This document shows positions 31,698 to 40,525 of a DNA stretch of 64,000 bases, piece by piece; within the stretch, counting starts at the first letter, position 1, and every line of letters starts with the position of its first letter. The notes below the pieces were generated by a model. That model worked only from the letters and a program-made list of their open reading frames with translations, searched no databases and had not been told where the DNA came from. The DNA comes from Anaeromyxobacter dehalogenans 2CP-C. GTDB lineage: Bacteria > Myxococcota > Myxococcia > Myxococcales > Anaeromyxobacteraceae. Where the stretch lies: NCBI RefSeq assembly GCF_000013385.1, contig NC_007760.1, positions 2,047,001-2,111,000 of the forward strand, given 5' to 3'. Position numbers and translations under genes: made by a program.

Positions 31698-33320
31698 TCA
31701 GCGTGGCCCGGCGGCGCTCATCAGCGCGGCGACGGTCAGCGCGACCACCGACTCGCCCACGATGGCACCGGCCGCGACGGGCTCGACGTACCGGCCGCGG
31801 CCCCGCCGCGACGCCCACGCGCCGAGGAGCGCGCCCACGACCATCGCGCCGACGTAGTGCGCCGGGACCAGGAAGCCGAGCCCGACCACGCCGGGGCTCG
31901 GCAGCCTTCCCTGCGGCCAGCGGCGCCCGGCGACCTCGAGCAGCATGCCCAGGATCGCGCTCGCCCCGAGCAGCGCCAGCGCGCCGTGCGGCAGGTGTCC
32001 GCCCTCCCCGACCGCCTCCGCCAGCGCCTGCCACCGCAGGGCGGTGGGAGCCGGCAGCTCCGCGGACCCGAGCCCGTGCGCGCGCACGAAGGCGGTGTAC
32101 AGCGGCACCGCCGCGGCCGACCCGAGCACCACCCCCAGCACCTGGGCGCGGAGCTGGAGCGCCGGCGACACCCCGAGGCGCGCGCCCGCCCGCAGCGACC
32201 ACAGCGAGATGGTGGTCTGGCTCGCGATGGAGGCCGCGAGCGCGCCGGCCCCGGTCGCCCCCACCGCGCCCGCCCCGAGCGCCCCGGCGCTGCCCTGCAG
32301 CACCTGGCCGACGTCGCCGATGGGCGAGACGTCGGTCCGGCCGGCGACGCGGGCGCACGCCACCGTGCCGATGACCGTGGGCAGCGCGATGAGCGCGGCC
32401 GCGCGGAGGTCCAGCCCCAGCCCTGCGTGGGCCGCGCCGATCATCAGGATCACGGCGCCGGCGGTGAGCGCGACGGTGCCGACCGAGCGCGACGCGCCGC
32501 GCGCGAGCGCCCCCACGTCCGCCATCCCGGCCGCGAACGCGCGCAGGTCGGCGACGAGCGACACGACGGCGCCGCCGATCACCAGCCCGACGCCGGGCCA
32601 GAGCAGCCAGCTCGCGGCGGTCACGTAGGAGAGCTCGGGGAGGACGCCGGCCCGCAGCAGCGCCGGCGTGATGGCGAACCAGGCGACCGCCGAGCCGAGC
32701 GCGAGCGCGCTGGCGTTGGCCACCCCCACGAGCGCCCCCGCGCCCACCAGCATGGGGGAGAGCGCCATGCCGAGGCCGAGCGTGCCGAGCCGGCCGCCGG
32801 CCAGGACCGCGGCGGGGATCCAGCCCGGCCCGTCGCGAAGCCCGGTGAACGCGGCCGCGACGGCCGCCGCCACGCCGAGCGGGCGCGCGCCGGTGCTCCC
32901 GGCGGTGCGCAGCACCTCGGCGGCGGCGATCCCGCTCGGGAACGGGAGGTTCTCGTCCTCGAGCAGCCGCCGGCGGAGCCCGTGCGCCAGCAGCACCCCC
33001 AGCGCCCCGGCCCCGATCCCGAACCCGATCACCGCCCAGGCCGGCGCCGGCGCGCCGAGTAGCGCCAGGGCCGGGACCGCGCCGAGCAGGCCCGCCGCCG
33101 CCGGGCCGGCCCCGGTGGCCGTGGCGATCGACTGGATGACGGTGACCTCCACCGGATCCACGCGGAGGCGCAGCGCCGGGTAGAGCGCCGCGGCGAGCAC
33201 CGTCGCGGTCACGATCCCGATCTCCCAGAAGCCCGTCCGGAGCCCCATGTAGACGTTGCCCGCCGCGAGGAGCAGGCCGAACACGGAGCCGGCCAGCACG
33301 GCGCGGGGAGTGAGGCTCAC
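31698..33320 (-). CDS. OPT-family oligopeptide/metal-siderophore transporter
   Basis: A 540-residue polytopic membrane protein with about 14 hydrophobic segments. The N-terminal GNVYMGLRTGFWEIGIVTAT and the later ENLPFPSGIAAAEVL and LLWPGVGLVIGGAVV are OPT-family hallmarks. OPT transporters import oligopeptides or metal chelates with protons. Bacterial members are mostly uncharacterised, so the substrate is unknown. The gene lies alone on the minus strand between two Ser/Thr kinase genes and starts 27 bases from the kinase gene that diverges from it. Confidence 0.85.
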   Translation of the reverse strand: MSLTPRAVLAGSVFGLLLAAGNVYMGLRTGFWEIGIVTATVLAAALYPALRLRVDPVEVTVIQSIATATGAGPAAAGLLGAVPALALLGAPAPAWAVIGFGIGAGALGVLLAHGLRRRLLEDENLPFPSGIAAAEVLRTAGSTGARPLGVAAAVAAAFTGLRDGPGWIPAAVLAGGRLGTLGLGMALSPMLVGAGALVGVANASALALGSAVAWFAITPALLRAGVLPELSYVTAASWLLWPGVGLVIGGAVVSLVADLRAFAAGMADVGALARGASRSVGTVALTAGAVILMIGAAHAGLGLDLRAAALIALPTVIGTVACARVAGRTDVSPIGDVGQVLQGSAGALGAGAVGATGAGALAASIASQTTISLWSLRAGARLGVSPALQLRAQVLGVVLGSAAAVPLYTAFVRAHGLGSAELPAPTALRWQALAEAVGEGGHLPHGALALLGASAILGMLLEVAGRRWPQGRLPSPGVVGLGFLVPAHYVGAMVVGALLGAWASRRGRGRYVEPVAAGAIVGESVVALTVAALMSAAGPR

Positions 33321-33347
33321 GCGCCCATGCTAAACCGGGGATCGAGG

Positions 33348-34703
33348 ATGCCCGAAGAAAAGGCCACCCTTCCCCTGCCCGGTGCCACGCCCCCTGTTGG
33401 AGGCCGCGCCCCGGCGCCGGAGACGCTCACGGCGGGCGCCTTCGCCGGCGACTGGCAGCTGATCCGCTCGCTCGCGGCCGGCGGGCACGGGGTCGTCTAC
33501 CTCGCCGCGCACCGCGCCACCGGACGCCGCGCGGCGGTGAAGGTCCTGTCGCACGTCTACGCGGCGTCCCCGGAGATGGCGAGCCGGTTCGTGCGCGAGG
33601 CGCGCATCCTCTCCCGCCTCAGCCACCCGAACGTCGTCGAGATCCTGGAGCTGGGGGCGCTCGCCGACGGCCGGCCGTTCGTGGCCATGGAGCTGCTGGA
33701 GGGGCGGAGCCTGCTCGAGCTGGTGTTCGCGCGCGGGCGCCTCTCGCTGCCCGAGGCGGTCGAGCTGCTCGCGCCGGTGTGCGCCGCGCTCGACGCCGCG
33801 CACCAGGCGGGCGTGGTGCACCGCGACGTGAAGGCGTCGAACGTGTTCGTGGAGACCGGCGACCCGCCTCGCGTGAAGCTGCTCGACTTCGGCGTGGCGC
33901 ACGCCGCCGGCCCGGACGACCCGAGCATCACCGTCACCGGTGAGCGGCTCGGGTCGGCGCACGCCATGGCGCCGGAGCTGATCCGCGGCGAGGCGGTGGA
34001 CGCGCGGGCCGACGTCTACGCGCTGGGCGTGCTGCTCTACCAGCTCCTCACCGGCGAGCTGCCGTTCTGGTCGGAGGACCAGTTCGAGCTGGAGCGGCTC
34101 CACCTCAGCGCGCCGCCCCCCCGGCCCGGCCGGCTCGCGCCCGTGCCGACCGCGGTGGACGCGGTGGTGGAGCGCGCGCTGGCGAAGCGCCCGGACGAGC
34201 GCTTCGGCTCGGCGCCCGCGTTCCTGGAGGCGCTCCGGTCGGCGGCGGGCCTGGCCGGCCAGGCCGAGGAGCACGCGGCCCGCGCGGCCGTCCTGCACGT
34301 GTCGCTCGCGCCCGCGCGCGGGCTCGAGCCCGGCGACGTCCTGGCGCTGCTCGAGCTGGAGGACGCGGCCGCCGGGCGGCTGGCGACGGCAGGCTGGGAG
34401 ATCGACGTGCGCGCCGGCGGGACGCTGCTCGCCACGCGCGTGCTGCCGGCGTCGCCCGAGGCGGCGCGCGCGGCGCGCGCCGACGCCGCCGAGCTCGGGG
34501 CCGGGCTGAGCGAGTCCCTGGCCCGCGCGGCGGGGGCGCGCTGCCGGGTCGAGGTGTGCCTGCACGCGGGCGAGATCCGGCTCGGGCCGGGCGAGCGGCG
34601 CGCGGGTGGCGCGGTGTACCGGATCGCGGAGTGGGTCCGGGACGCGCCCGGCGGCTTCGCCGCGACCGCGCAGGCGCTCGAGGGGCTCAGCGCCGGCCGC
34701 TGA
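33348..34703 (+). CDS. Ser/Thr protein kinase with C-terminal degenerate cyclase-like domain
   Basis: A 451-residue kinase (ATG at 33348 with GGGG just upstream; the ATG at 33327 would add seven residues). All catalytic motifs are intact: AAGGHGVVYLA glycine loop, Lys65 in AAVKVL, HRDVKASN near 158, LDFGVAH and AMAPELI. After about residue 300 an Ala-rich domain begins VLHVSLAPARGLEPGDVLAL and has a CLHAGEIRLG strand, resembling a class III nucleotide cyclase fold that has lost its catalytic residues. The same kind of domain follows the kinase in the protein at 27810. Substrate unknown. The 3' end overlaps the convergent lipB/Nudix gene by 17 bases. Confidence 0.88.
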   Translation: MPEEKATLPLPGATPPVGGRAPAPETLTAGAFAGDWQLIRSLAAGGHGVVYLAAHRATGRRAAVKVLSHVYAASPEMASRFVREARILSRLSHPNVVEILELGALADGRPFVAMELLEGRSLLELVFARGRLSLPEAVELLAPVCAALDAAHQAGVVHRDVKASNVFVETGDPPRVKLLDFGVAHAAGPDDPSITVTGERLGSAHAMAPELIRGEAVDARADVYALGVLLYQLLTGELPFWSEDQFELERLHLSAPPPRPGRLAPVPTAVDAVVERALAKRPDERFGSAPAFLEALRSAAGLAGQAEEHAARAAVLHVSLAPARGLEPGDVLALLELEDAAAGRLATAGWEIDVRAGGTLLATRVLPASPEAARAARADAAELGAGLSESLARAAGARCRVEVCLHAGEIRLGPGERRAGGAVYRIAEWVRDAPGGFAATAQALEGLSAGR

Positions 34704-35784
34704 GCGCGAGCCGCACCGCCCGCCGGAGCCCCGGGAAGCGCAGCTGCGCGGCCGCCTCCTCGCCGGTGACCCAGGCGTGCTCGGTGTGCTCGCCGGAGAG
34801 GCGCGGCTCGAAGCCGTCCGGCACCCGGGCCGCGAACGCCACCTCCTCCACCACCACCAGCGCGCCCGGCCGGACGCGGTTGATGCTGGGGTCGAGGCCG
34901 AACGCGTGCCGGTAGCCGAGGGAGGCCACCGGCAGGTCCGCGCCGGTCTCCTCCCGAAGCTCCCGCCGCGCCGCCTGCTCCGGCGACTCGCCCGGCTCGA
35001 TGCGGCCGGTCACCTGCTGCCAGAAGCCGCCGCGCTCCGCGCTGCGGCGGAGCAGGAGCACCCGCCCGTCGCCGCGCACCGGGACCACCGAGATGGTGCG
35101 CAGGTCGGGCCCGGCGTCGGTGCGGGCCAGCTCCAGCACGTCGGCGAGGTGCGCGGCGATCCGGTTCTCGATCTCGGCCTGCTCCGGCGTGGCCCGGCCG
35201 CGCGCCCCCAGCTCGGTCTCGAGGCTGGTCACGCCGAGGCGGGGATCGGCGATGCCGCACGGGACGATGACCTGGAAGTGCGCGAGGTCGGTGCGGGCGT
35301 TGAACGCGAAGCCGTGCGAGGTGATCCAGCGCGAGAGGTGCACGCCGATGGCGCCGATCTTCTTGCGCCCCACCCAGCAGCCGCGGTGCTCGGGGTGGCG
35401 GCCCGCCTCCACGCCGAAGTCGGCGCAGGTGCGGATCATCGCCTCCTCCAGCGCCCCCACGTAGCGCCGCACGTCCTTGCGGCCGTTCAGGTCGAGCACC
35501 GGGTAGCCGACGATCTGGCCGGGCCCGTGGTACGTGACGTCGCCGCCGCGATCGGTCTCGTGGATCTCGAAGCCCTGCTTCTCGAGCCAGGCCGGCGCGG
35601 CCACGATGTGCTCGCGCCCGGCGCTCCGGCCCAGCGTCAGCACCGGCGGGTGCTCGAGCAGGAACAGGAAGTCGGTCGCGGCCGGCGTGCCGGCGCGGAC
35701 CGCGTCGGCGGCGAGCCGCATGAGCCCGAGGCCGTCCTCGTACTCGACGCGGCCGAGGCGGTAGGTGCGCAGGACGCGCGGCAT
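34687..35784 (-). CDS. lipB: Octanoyltransferase LipB fused to a Nudix hydrolase
   Basis: A 365-residue fusion. Residues 1-210 are LipB, moving octanoyl from ACP onto lipoyl domains: TDRGGDVTYHGPGQIVGYP, KKIGAIGVHLSRWITSHGFA with the Lys, and FQVIVPCGI with the acyl-accepting Cys. Residues 225-365 are a Nudix domain with box GRIEPGESPEQAARREL continuing to REETGA (near 256-278). Normal LipB is about 215-240 residues, so the fusion is unusual. The gene ends the minus-strand lipoate/dehydrogenase run, 67 bases below lpd. The Nudix partner might remove a toxic nucleotide, perhaps lipoyl- or octanoyl-AMP or a CoA compound, which is speculation. Confidence 0.9.
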   Translation of the reverse strand: MPRVLRTYRLGRVEYEDGLGLMRLAADAVRAGTPAATDFLFLLEHPPVLTLGRSAGREHIVAAPAWLEKQGFEIHETDRGGDVTYHGPGQIVGYPVLDLNGRKDVRRYVGALEEAMIRTCADFGVEAGRHPEHRGCWVGRKKIGAIGVHLSRWITSHGFAFNARTDLAHFQVIVPCGIADPRLGVTSLETELGARGRATPEQAEIENRIAAHLADVLELARTDAGPDLRTISVVPVRGDGRVLLLRRSAERGGFWQQVTGRIEPGESPEQAARRELREETGADLPVASLGYRHAFGLDPSINRVRPGALVVVEEVAFAARVPDGFEPRLSGEHTEHAWVTGEEAAAQLRFPGLRRAVRLALSGRR

Positions 35785-35851
35785 CGATGCCCTCCCCGCC
35801 GGTCCGCGCGCCGCTGGACGGCGGCGCCGGGTGCCCGGCGGAGCGCGCCCG

Positions 35852-37306
35852 TCAGGCCCGCGCGCCCGCGCCGGCCTCGCCCTTCCTCGGGCGCTCCGGG
35901 CGGTTCAGCATGTGGATGGCCTCGCCGAGCGCGGCGCGGCAGGCCTCGTTGAACGCCTCCGGGAGCGTCGGGTGGGCGTGGATGGTGAGCGCCACGTCCT
36001 CCAGGTACGCGCCCATCTCCAGCGCGAGCGCGGCCTCGGCGATGAGGTCGCCCGCCTCAGGCCCGCAGATGCTGGCGCCGAGCAGGAGCTTCGTCTTGCG
36101 ATCCCCCACCACCTTCACGAAGCCCTCGGTGTGGTGGATGGCGATGGCGCGGCCCAGCGCGCCGAACGCGAACTTGCCGACGATCGGATCGTAGCCCTGC
36201 TTGCGGGCCTCCTCCTCCGAGAGCCCCACCGCGGCGACCTCGGGGTCGGTGAAGATGGCGGTGGGCATCCCCACCCAGTCGCGCACCGTCTTGTGGCCGG
36301 CGATGACCTCGGCCGCGATCTCGCCCTCCTTCGACGCCTTGTGCGCGAGCAGCGGCGGCCCGGTCACGTCGCCGGCGGCGAAGATCGTGGGCACGCTGGT
36401 GCGGTACTGCGGGTCCACCTCGATGAAGCCCTTCGGCCCGATCTTCACGCCCACCTGCTCGAGGCCGAAGCCGGCCGAGCTGGGCTTGAAGCCGACCGCG
36501 ACCAGGATCTTGTCGCAGGCGATCTCCTGCTCCTTGCCGTCGATCTCCACCTTGACGACGAGGTCCTTGCCGCGGCGCTCGTAGCCCTTCGCCTTCGCGT
36601 TCACGTGGACCGCGACGCCGCGCTGCCGGAGCCCCTTCTGCACCAGGCGCACCGCGTCCGGATCGACGCCGGTGAGCACCTGCGGCAGCGCCTCGAGGAA
36701 GGTCACCTCCGCGCCGAGCTTCGCGTAGACCGTCCCGAGCTCCATGCCGATGATGCCGCCGCCGATGCAGACCAGGCGCTTCGGCACCTCCGGGAGATCC
36801 ACCGCCTCGCGCGCGCTCCAGACGTCCTTCCCGTCGAACGCGAACCCCGGGATCTCGATCGGCCGCGCGCCGGTGGCGACCAGGATCGCGCCGGCCTCGA
36901 GCCGGGTCTTCTGCCCGTCCTTGCCGGCGACCTCGACCGCCGTCGGGCCGACCACGGTCGCGGTCCCGCGCACCACCTCGACGCCGTTGCCCTTCTCGAG
37001 CAGCGCCACGCCGCCGGTGAGCTTCTTCACCACGCCGTCCTTGAACTCGCGCAGCTTCGCGACGTCCACGCGGGGCGGCTCGGCGATGATCCCGCGGTCG
37101 GCCGCGCCGCGCATCTCGTCCACCAGGTTGGCGGCGGCGATGAGCGCCTTCGACGGGATGCACCCCCAGTTCAGGCAGACGCCGCCCAGCGTGGCGTCCT
37201 TCTCGACGAGCGCGACCTTCTTGCCGAGCTGCGCGAGGCGGATGGCGGCCGGGTAGCCGCCGGTGCCGGCGCCGATCACGATGGCGTCGTAGGTCTGGGT
37301 GGGCAT
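35852..37306 (-). CDS. lpdA: Dihydrolipoyl dehydrogenase (E3)
   Basis: A 484-residue flavoprotein that reoxidises dihydrolipoyl groups with NAD. IVIGAGTGGYPAAIRLAQLG is the FAD-binding fold, GGVCLNWGCIPSKALI the redox-active Cys pair, CIGGGIIGMELGTVYAKLGA the NAD site, and IFAAGDVTGPPLLAHKASKE the second FAD motif. HAHPTLPEAFNEA is the active-site His-Glu. Length is normal. It is part of the minus-strand operon of lipA, E1, E2 and lipB. ATG at 37306 starts the conserved N-terminus. Confidence 0.95.
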   Translation of the reverse strand: MPTQTYDAIVIGAGTGGYPAAIRLAQLGKKVALVEKDATLGGVCLNWGCIPSKALIAAANLVDEMRGAADRGIIAEPPRVDVAKLREFKDGVVKKLTGGVALLEKGNGVEVVRGTATVVGPTAVEVAGKDGQKTRLEAGAILVATGARPIEIPGFAFDGKDVWSAREAVDLPEVPKRLVCIGGGIIGMELGTVYAKLGAEVTFLEALPQVLTGVDPDAVRLVQKGLRQRGVAVHVNAKAKGYERRGKDLVVKVEIDGKEQEIACDKILVAVGFKPSSAGFGLEQVGVKIGPKGFIEVDPQYRTSVPTIFAAGDVTGPPLLAHKASKEGEIAAEVIAGHKTVRDWVGMPTAIFTDPEVAAVGLSEEEARKQGYDPIVGKFAFGALGRAIAIHHTEGFVKVVGDRKTKLLLGASICGPEAGDLIAEAALALEMGAYLEDVALTIHAHPTLPEAFNEACRAALGEAIHMLNRPERPRKGEAGAGARA

Positions 37307-37407
37307 GGCGTTCCCTCGATGAAGGAGCTGGAAGAGCGAAGCGCGGGCATCCCCGCGCACGCGCGGACTTTAACGGCGGGATGAGGCCGGGTAAACGCAA
37401 AATGCCC

Positions 37408-37441
37408 GCCCGGACAGGGCACTGCGCCCGGCCGTCCGGGC
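37408..37441 (-). terminator. Stem-loop downstream of tcdA
   Basis: GCCCGGAC (37408-37415) and GTCCGGGC (37434-37441) form an 8-bp stem in the gap between tcdA and lpd on the minus strand. It could be a partial terminator or attenuator within the operon. There is no U-run. Confidence 0.35.
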
Positions 37442-37490
37442 AGCGGCCGCCCGGTGCGCGCCGCCGCGCGGCCCGGCCCGGCGCCGCGGT

Positions 37491-37515
37491 CCCGCCCCGC
37501 CCCGCCCCGCCCCGC
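37491..37515. repeat. Short CCCCG tandem repeat
   Basis: Five copies of a CCCCG-like pentamer lie just after the stop of tcdA (37522) on the minus strand. It is a simple-sequence tract with no clear function. Confidence 0.6.
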
Positions 37516-37521
37516 ACCGCG

Positions 37522-38376
37522 TCAGCGGCTGCGCGGCTTGCGCCGGCGCTTCGCCTCCGCCTCGGAGAGCGTGCGTGGCGACGCCGGGGCCACGCCGGTG
37601 AGCGCGTGCACCACCGCCGCCGCGGCGGCGAGCCCGAACGCCCCCGTGACGAACATCGCGCTCCCGTAGCACTTCGGCTCGCGGCGCCGCTCCCCGGGCA
37701 GCCGCGGGCGCGTCCCCGGGATGCCGGCCTCGTCCCCGGGCAGCGCCAGCGTGGGCCGCGGCGCCTCCACCGACCAGACCGCGGTGACGCCGGTGGGCGC
37801 GGTGGCCGAGATCCCGAAGCGGCGGCGCAGGTACTTGCGCACGTCCTTGGCGAGCGGGTCGGCGTGCGTGTCGCAGAGGTCCGTCACCTGGATCGCGGTC
37901 GGGTCGAGCCGCCGCGCCGCGCCGAGCGAGGTGACGATCGGGACGCGGTGCTCCAGGCAGCGCGCGATGACGTGCAGCTTCGCCACCACCGTGTCCATCG
38001 CGTCCACCACGAAGGACACGCCCTCCGGCACGAGCCGCGCCGCGGTCCGCTCGTCGTAGCGCTCGACCACCGCGTCCACCCGCGCCCCCGGGGCGACGCG
38101 CCGGAGCCGCTCGGCCAGCGCCGCGGCCTTCGGCTCGCCGAACGCGCCGTCGAGCGCGTGGAGCTGGCGGTTCGCGTTCGTCTCCTCGATCCGCTCGCCG
38201 TCCACCAGCGTGAGCCGGCCGACCCCGGCGCGGCAGAGCGCCTCGGCCGCGACCGTGCCGACGCCGCCGATGCCCAGCACCACCACGTGCGCGCGCGCGA
38301 GCCGGTCCATGGCCTCGAGCCCGAGCAGCCGGGCGGTGCGATCGAGGCGGGGGGAGACGGGGCGTTCGCCGGCCAT
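37522..38376 (-). CDS. tcdA: tRNA threonylcarbamoyladenosine dehydratase (TcdA/CsdL family)
   Basis: A 284-residue ThiF/MoeB-fold enzyme. HVVVLGIGGVGTVAAEALCR is the ATP-binding Rossmann motif, ETNANRQLHALDGAFGEPKA and VVDAMDTVVAKLHVIARCLE are family segments, and CYGSAMFVTGAFG is the C-terminal end. TcdA cyclises t6A37 of tRNAs to ct6A. The length (about 270-280) and the missing zinc Cys pairs favour TcdA over MoeB/ThiF. The C-terminus has a likely hydrophobic helix and a basic tail. It stands in the minus-strand operon between tatD and lpd. Confidence 0.82.
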   Translation of the reverse strand: MAGERPVSPRLDRTARLLGLEAMDRLARAHVVVLGIGGVGTVAAEALCRAGVGRLTLVDGERIEETNANRQLHALDGAFGEPKAAALAERLRRVAPGARVDAVVERYDERTAARLVPEGVSFVVDAMDTVVAKLHVIARCLEHRVPIVTSLGAARRLDPTAIQVTDLCDTHADPLAKDVRKYLRRRFGISATAPTGVTAVWSVEAPRPTLALPGDEAGIPGTRPRLPGERRREPKCYGSAMFVTGAFGLAAAAAVVHALTGVAPASPRTLSEAEAKRRRKPRSR

Positions 38377-38410
38377 GCCGCGCCCGGTGTAGCGCGGCGG
38401 CGCGCCCCGC

Positions 38411-39187
38411 TCAAGCCAGCCGGAACAGCGCCCGGGCGTTCGCGGTGGTGAGCGCGTCCGCCTCGGCCGCGCCCACGCCGAGCGCGCCCGCCAGCGCGGC
38501 GAGGATGCCGGGGAGGTAGGCGGGCTCGTTGCGGCCGCGGTGCGGGCGGGGGGTCTGGTCGGGCGCGTCGGTCTCGACGAGCAGCCGGTCCCGCGGCACC
38601 GCCCGCGCGGCCTCGAGCGGCTTCCGGGCGCGCTCGTAGGTGAGCGGTCCGGCGAACGAGAAGTGCAGGCCCGAGGGCAGGTAGGCCCGGACCTGGTCGG
38701 CGCTGCCGGAGAAGCTGTGCAGCACGCCGCCGGCCGGGAGCGGCCCCTCGGCGAGCAGCGCCAGGAGCGGCTCGTGCGCGCGCAGGCAGTGGAGGACCAC
38801 GGGCAGCCGGAAGCGGCGCGCCAGCGCCAGGTGGCCGCGCAGCACCGCCACCTGGCGGTCCATGGGCGCGCCCGCCTCGACGCTGGGGCCGTCGAGCCCG
38901 CACTCCCCCACGGCCACCGCGCCGCCCCGGGCGAGCGCGGCCTCGAGGTCGGCGAGCCGGCGGTCGTCGCCGCGGGGGTCGAGCTCGGGCAGGAGCTGCG
39001 GGTGGATGCCGAGGCCGTGGTGGACGCCCGGGGTCGCCGCGGACCACGCGGCGAGCGGTGCCCAGCCGTCCGGCCCCACCGCCGGCACCACCACGTCGGT
39101 CACCCCGGCGGCGCGCGCCCGGGCCAGCGCCTCGGCCCGGTCCGCGTCGAACGCGCGCGCGTCGAGGTGGCAGTGCGAGTCGATCAC
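38411..39187 (-). CDS. tatD: TatD-family metal-dependent DNase
   Basis: A 258-residue TIM-barrel hydrolase. DSHCHLDARAFDADR carries the HxH metal ligands, AVGECGLDG the bridging Glu, VLHCLRAHEP and LHSFSGSADQ the His ligands, and LLVETDAPDQTPRPHRG the Asp and the nucleic-acid loop. TatD enzymes are 3'-5' exonucleases involved in DNA and RNA turnover. The GTG start at 39187 overlaps the E2 stop by four bases, so it is translationally coupled to the dehydrogenase operon. The family usually has about 260 residues. Confidence 0.9.
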   Translation of the reverse strand: MIDSHCHLDARAFDADRAEALARARAAGVTDVVVPAVGPDGWAPLAAWSAATPGVHHGLGIHPQLLPELDPRGDDRRLADLEAALARGGAVAVGECGLDGPSVEAGAPMDRQVAVLRGHLALARRFRLPVVLHCLRAHEPLLALLAEGPLPAGGVLHSFSGSADQVRAYLPSGLHFSFAGPLTYERARKPLEAARAVPRDRLLVETDAPDQTPRPHRGRNEPAYLPGILAALAGALGVGAAEADALTTANARALFRLA

Positions 39188-40512
39188 ACCATCTGCATGA
39201 ACAGGAGGTTCGGATCCTCGAGGTACTTGATCACCTGGTAGGTGAACGCGGCCGCCTCGTGCCCGTCCACCACGCGGTGATCGCTCGTCAGCGAGACGTG
39301 CATCACGTCGCGCGCGACGATCTGCCCGTCGCGCACCACCGGCGTGGGCCGGATGCGGTGGATGCCCAGGATGCCGACCTCGGGGTGGTTCAGCACCGGG
39401 GTGGCGAACAGCCCGCCCAGCGCGCCCAGGCTGGTGATGGTGAACGTGGAGTTGCCCAGGTCCTCGGGGCGGATGCGGCCGGCCTTGGTGTCCTGGGAGA
39501 GCCGCTCGATCTCGCGGGCGAGGTCGAGGAGCGAGCGGCGGTCGGCGGCGCGGAGCACCGGGACCACCAGCCCCGCGTCGGTGGCCGAGGCGACGCCGAC
39601 GTCGTACCGGCGCTTCAGCACGATCTCGCCGCGCTCGTCGTCGAGCGACGCGTTCAGCTTCGGGAACTTGCGCAGCGCGGCCACCACCGCCTTCACCACG
39701 AACGGCAGGAACGTGACCTTGACGCCCTCCTCCTTCGCGGCGGCGGCGATCCGCTCCTTCACCCGGACCAGCTCGGTGACGTCCGCCTGCTCCACGAACG
39801 TGAAGTGGGCGGCGGTCCGCTTCGACCGCGCCATGTTCTCGGCGATCTTCCGCCGCATGCCGCGGAGGGGGATCCGCTCGTCCGCCTCCGGGGCAGCGGA
39901 CGGCGCCGGCGCGGGGACCGGCGCGCGCGCCGCGGCGGGCGCGGGCGCCGCGGGCACCTGCGTCTCGCCGCCGTGCCCGTTCACCTTGCCGCGCGCGCGC
40001 GACAGGTCGTCCTTGGTGACGCGGCCGCCGGGGCCGGTGCCCGGCACCGTGTTCACGTCGATGCCGAGCTCCCTCGCCATGGCGCGCACGGCGGGGGTGG
40101 CGAGCGCCTTCGCGCCCGCGGGCCCGGCCGCCGCCGCGGGGGCCGCCGCCGCCGCGGGCGGCTCGGCCTGGGCCGGCCGGCCCACGGCGACGCTCGCCGC
40201 CGCGGCCGCCTGGGCCGTCGCCGCCGCGGTGGCGGCGCGCACCGGGGCCTCGGGCGCCGGGCGCGGCGGCGCGTCGTCGAGTTCGATCTCGACGAGCGGC
40301 GAGTGCACCTTGGCGACGTCGCCCACCTTCCAGAACAGCTTCACCACCGTGCCGCGCTTCGGCGACGGGATCACCACCGTCGCCTTGTCGGTCATCACCT
40401 CGACGAGCGGCTGGTCCTCGGTGATCGCGTCGCCGGGGGCGACGAACCACTGCTGGACCTCCGCCTCGACGACCCCCTCGCCGATGTCGGGGAGCTCGAG
40501 CTTGTAGGCCAT
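39184..40512 (-). CDS. 2-oxoacid dehydrogenase E2 (dihydrolipoyl acyltransferase)
   Basis: A 442-residue E2. Residues 1-85 are one lipoyl domain with the lipoylated Lys in VEVMTDKATVVIP. An Ala/Pro-rich linker leads to the peripheral subunit-binding domain (TPAVRAMARELGIDVNTVPG, then GRVTKDDL, about 135-175) that holds E1 and E3. The catalytic domain ends with LTSDHRVVDGHEAAAFTYQV, containing the HxxxD active site. It transfers acyl groups from lipoate to CoA in the core of the complex. One lipoyl domain and the E1 type beside it favour the branched-chain complex over pyruvate. Confidence 0.92.
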   Translation of the reverse strand: MAYKLELPDIGEGVVEAEVQQWFVAPGDAITEDQPLVEVMTDKATVVIPSPKRGTVVKLFWKVGDVAKVHSPLVEIELDDAPPRPAPEAPVRAATAAATAQAAAAASVAVGRPAQAEPPAAAAAPAAAAGPAGAKALATPAVRAMARELGIDVNTVPGTGPGGRVTKDDLSRARGKVNGHGGETQVPAAPAPAAARAPVPAPAPSAAPEADERIPLRGMRRKIAENMARSKRTAAHFTFVEQADVTELVRVKERIAAAAKEEGVKVTFLPFVVKAVVAALRKFPKLNASLDDERGEIVLKRRYDVGVASATDAGLVVPVLRAADRRSLLDLAREIERLSQDTKAGRIRPEDLGNSTFTITSLGALGGLFATPVLNHPEVGILGIHRIRPTPVVRDGQIVARDVMHVSLTSDHRVVDGHEAAAFTYQVIKYLEDPNLLFMQMV

Positions 40513-40525
40513 GGACGACTCCCCC

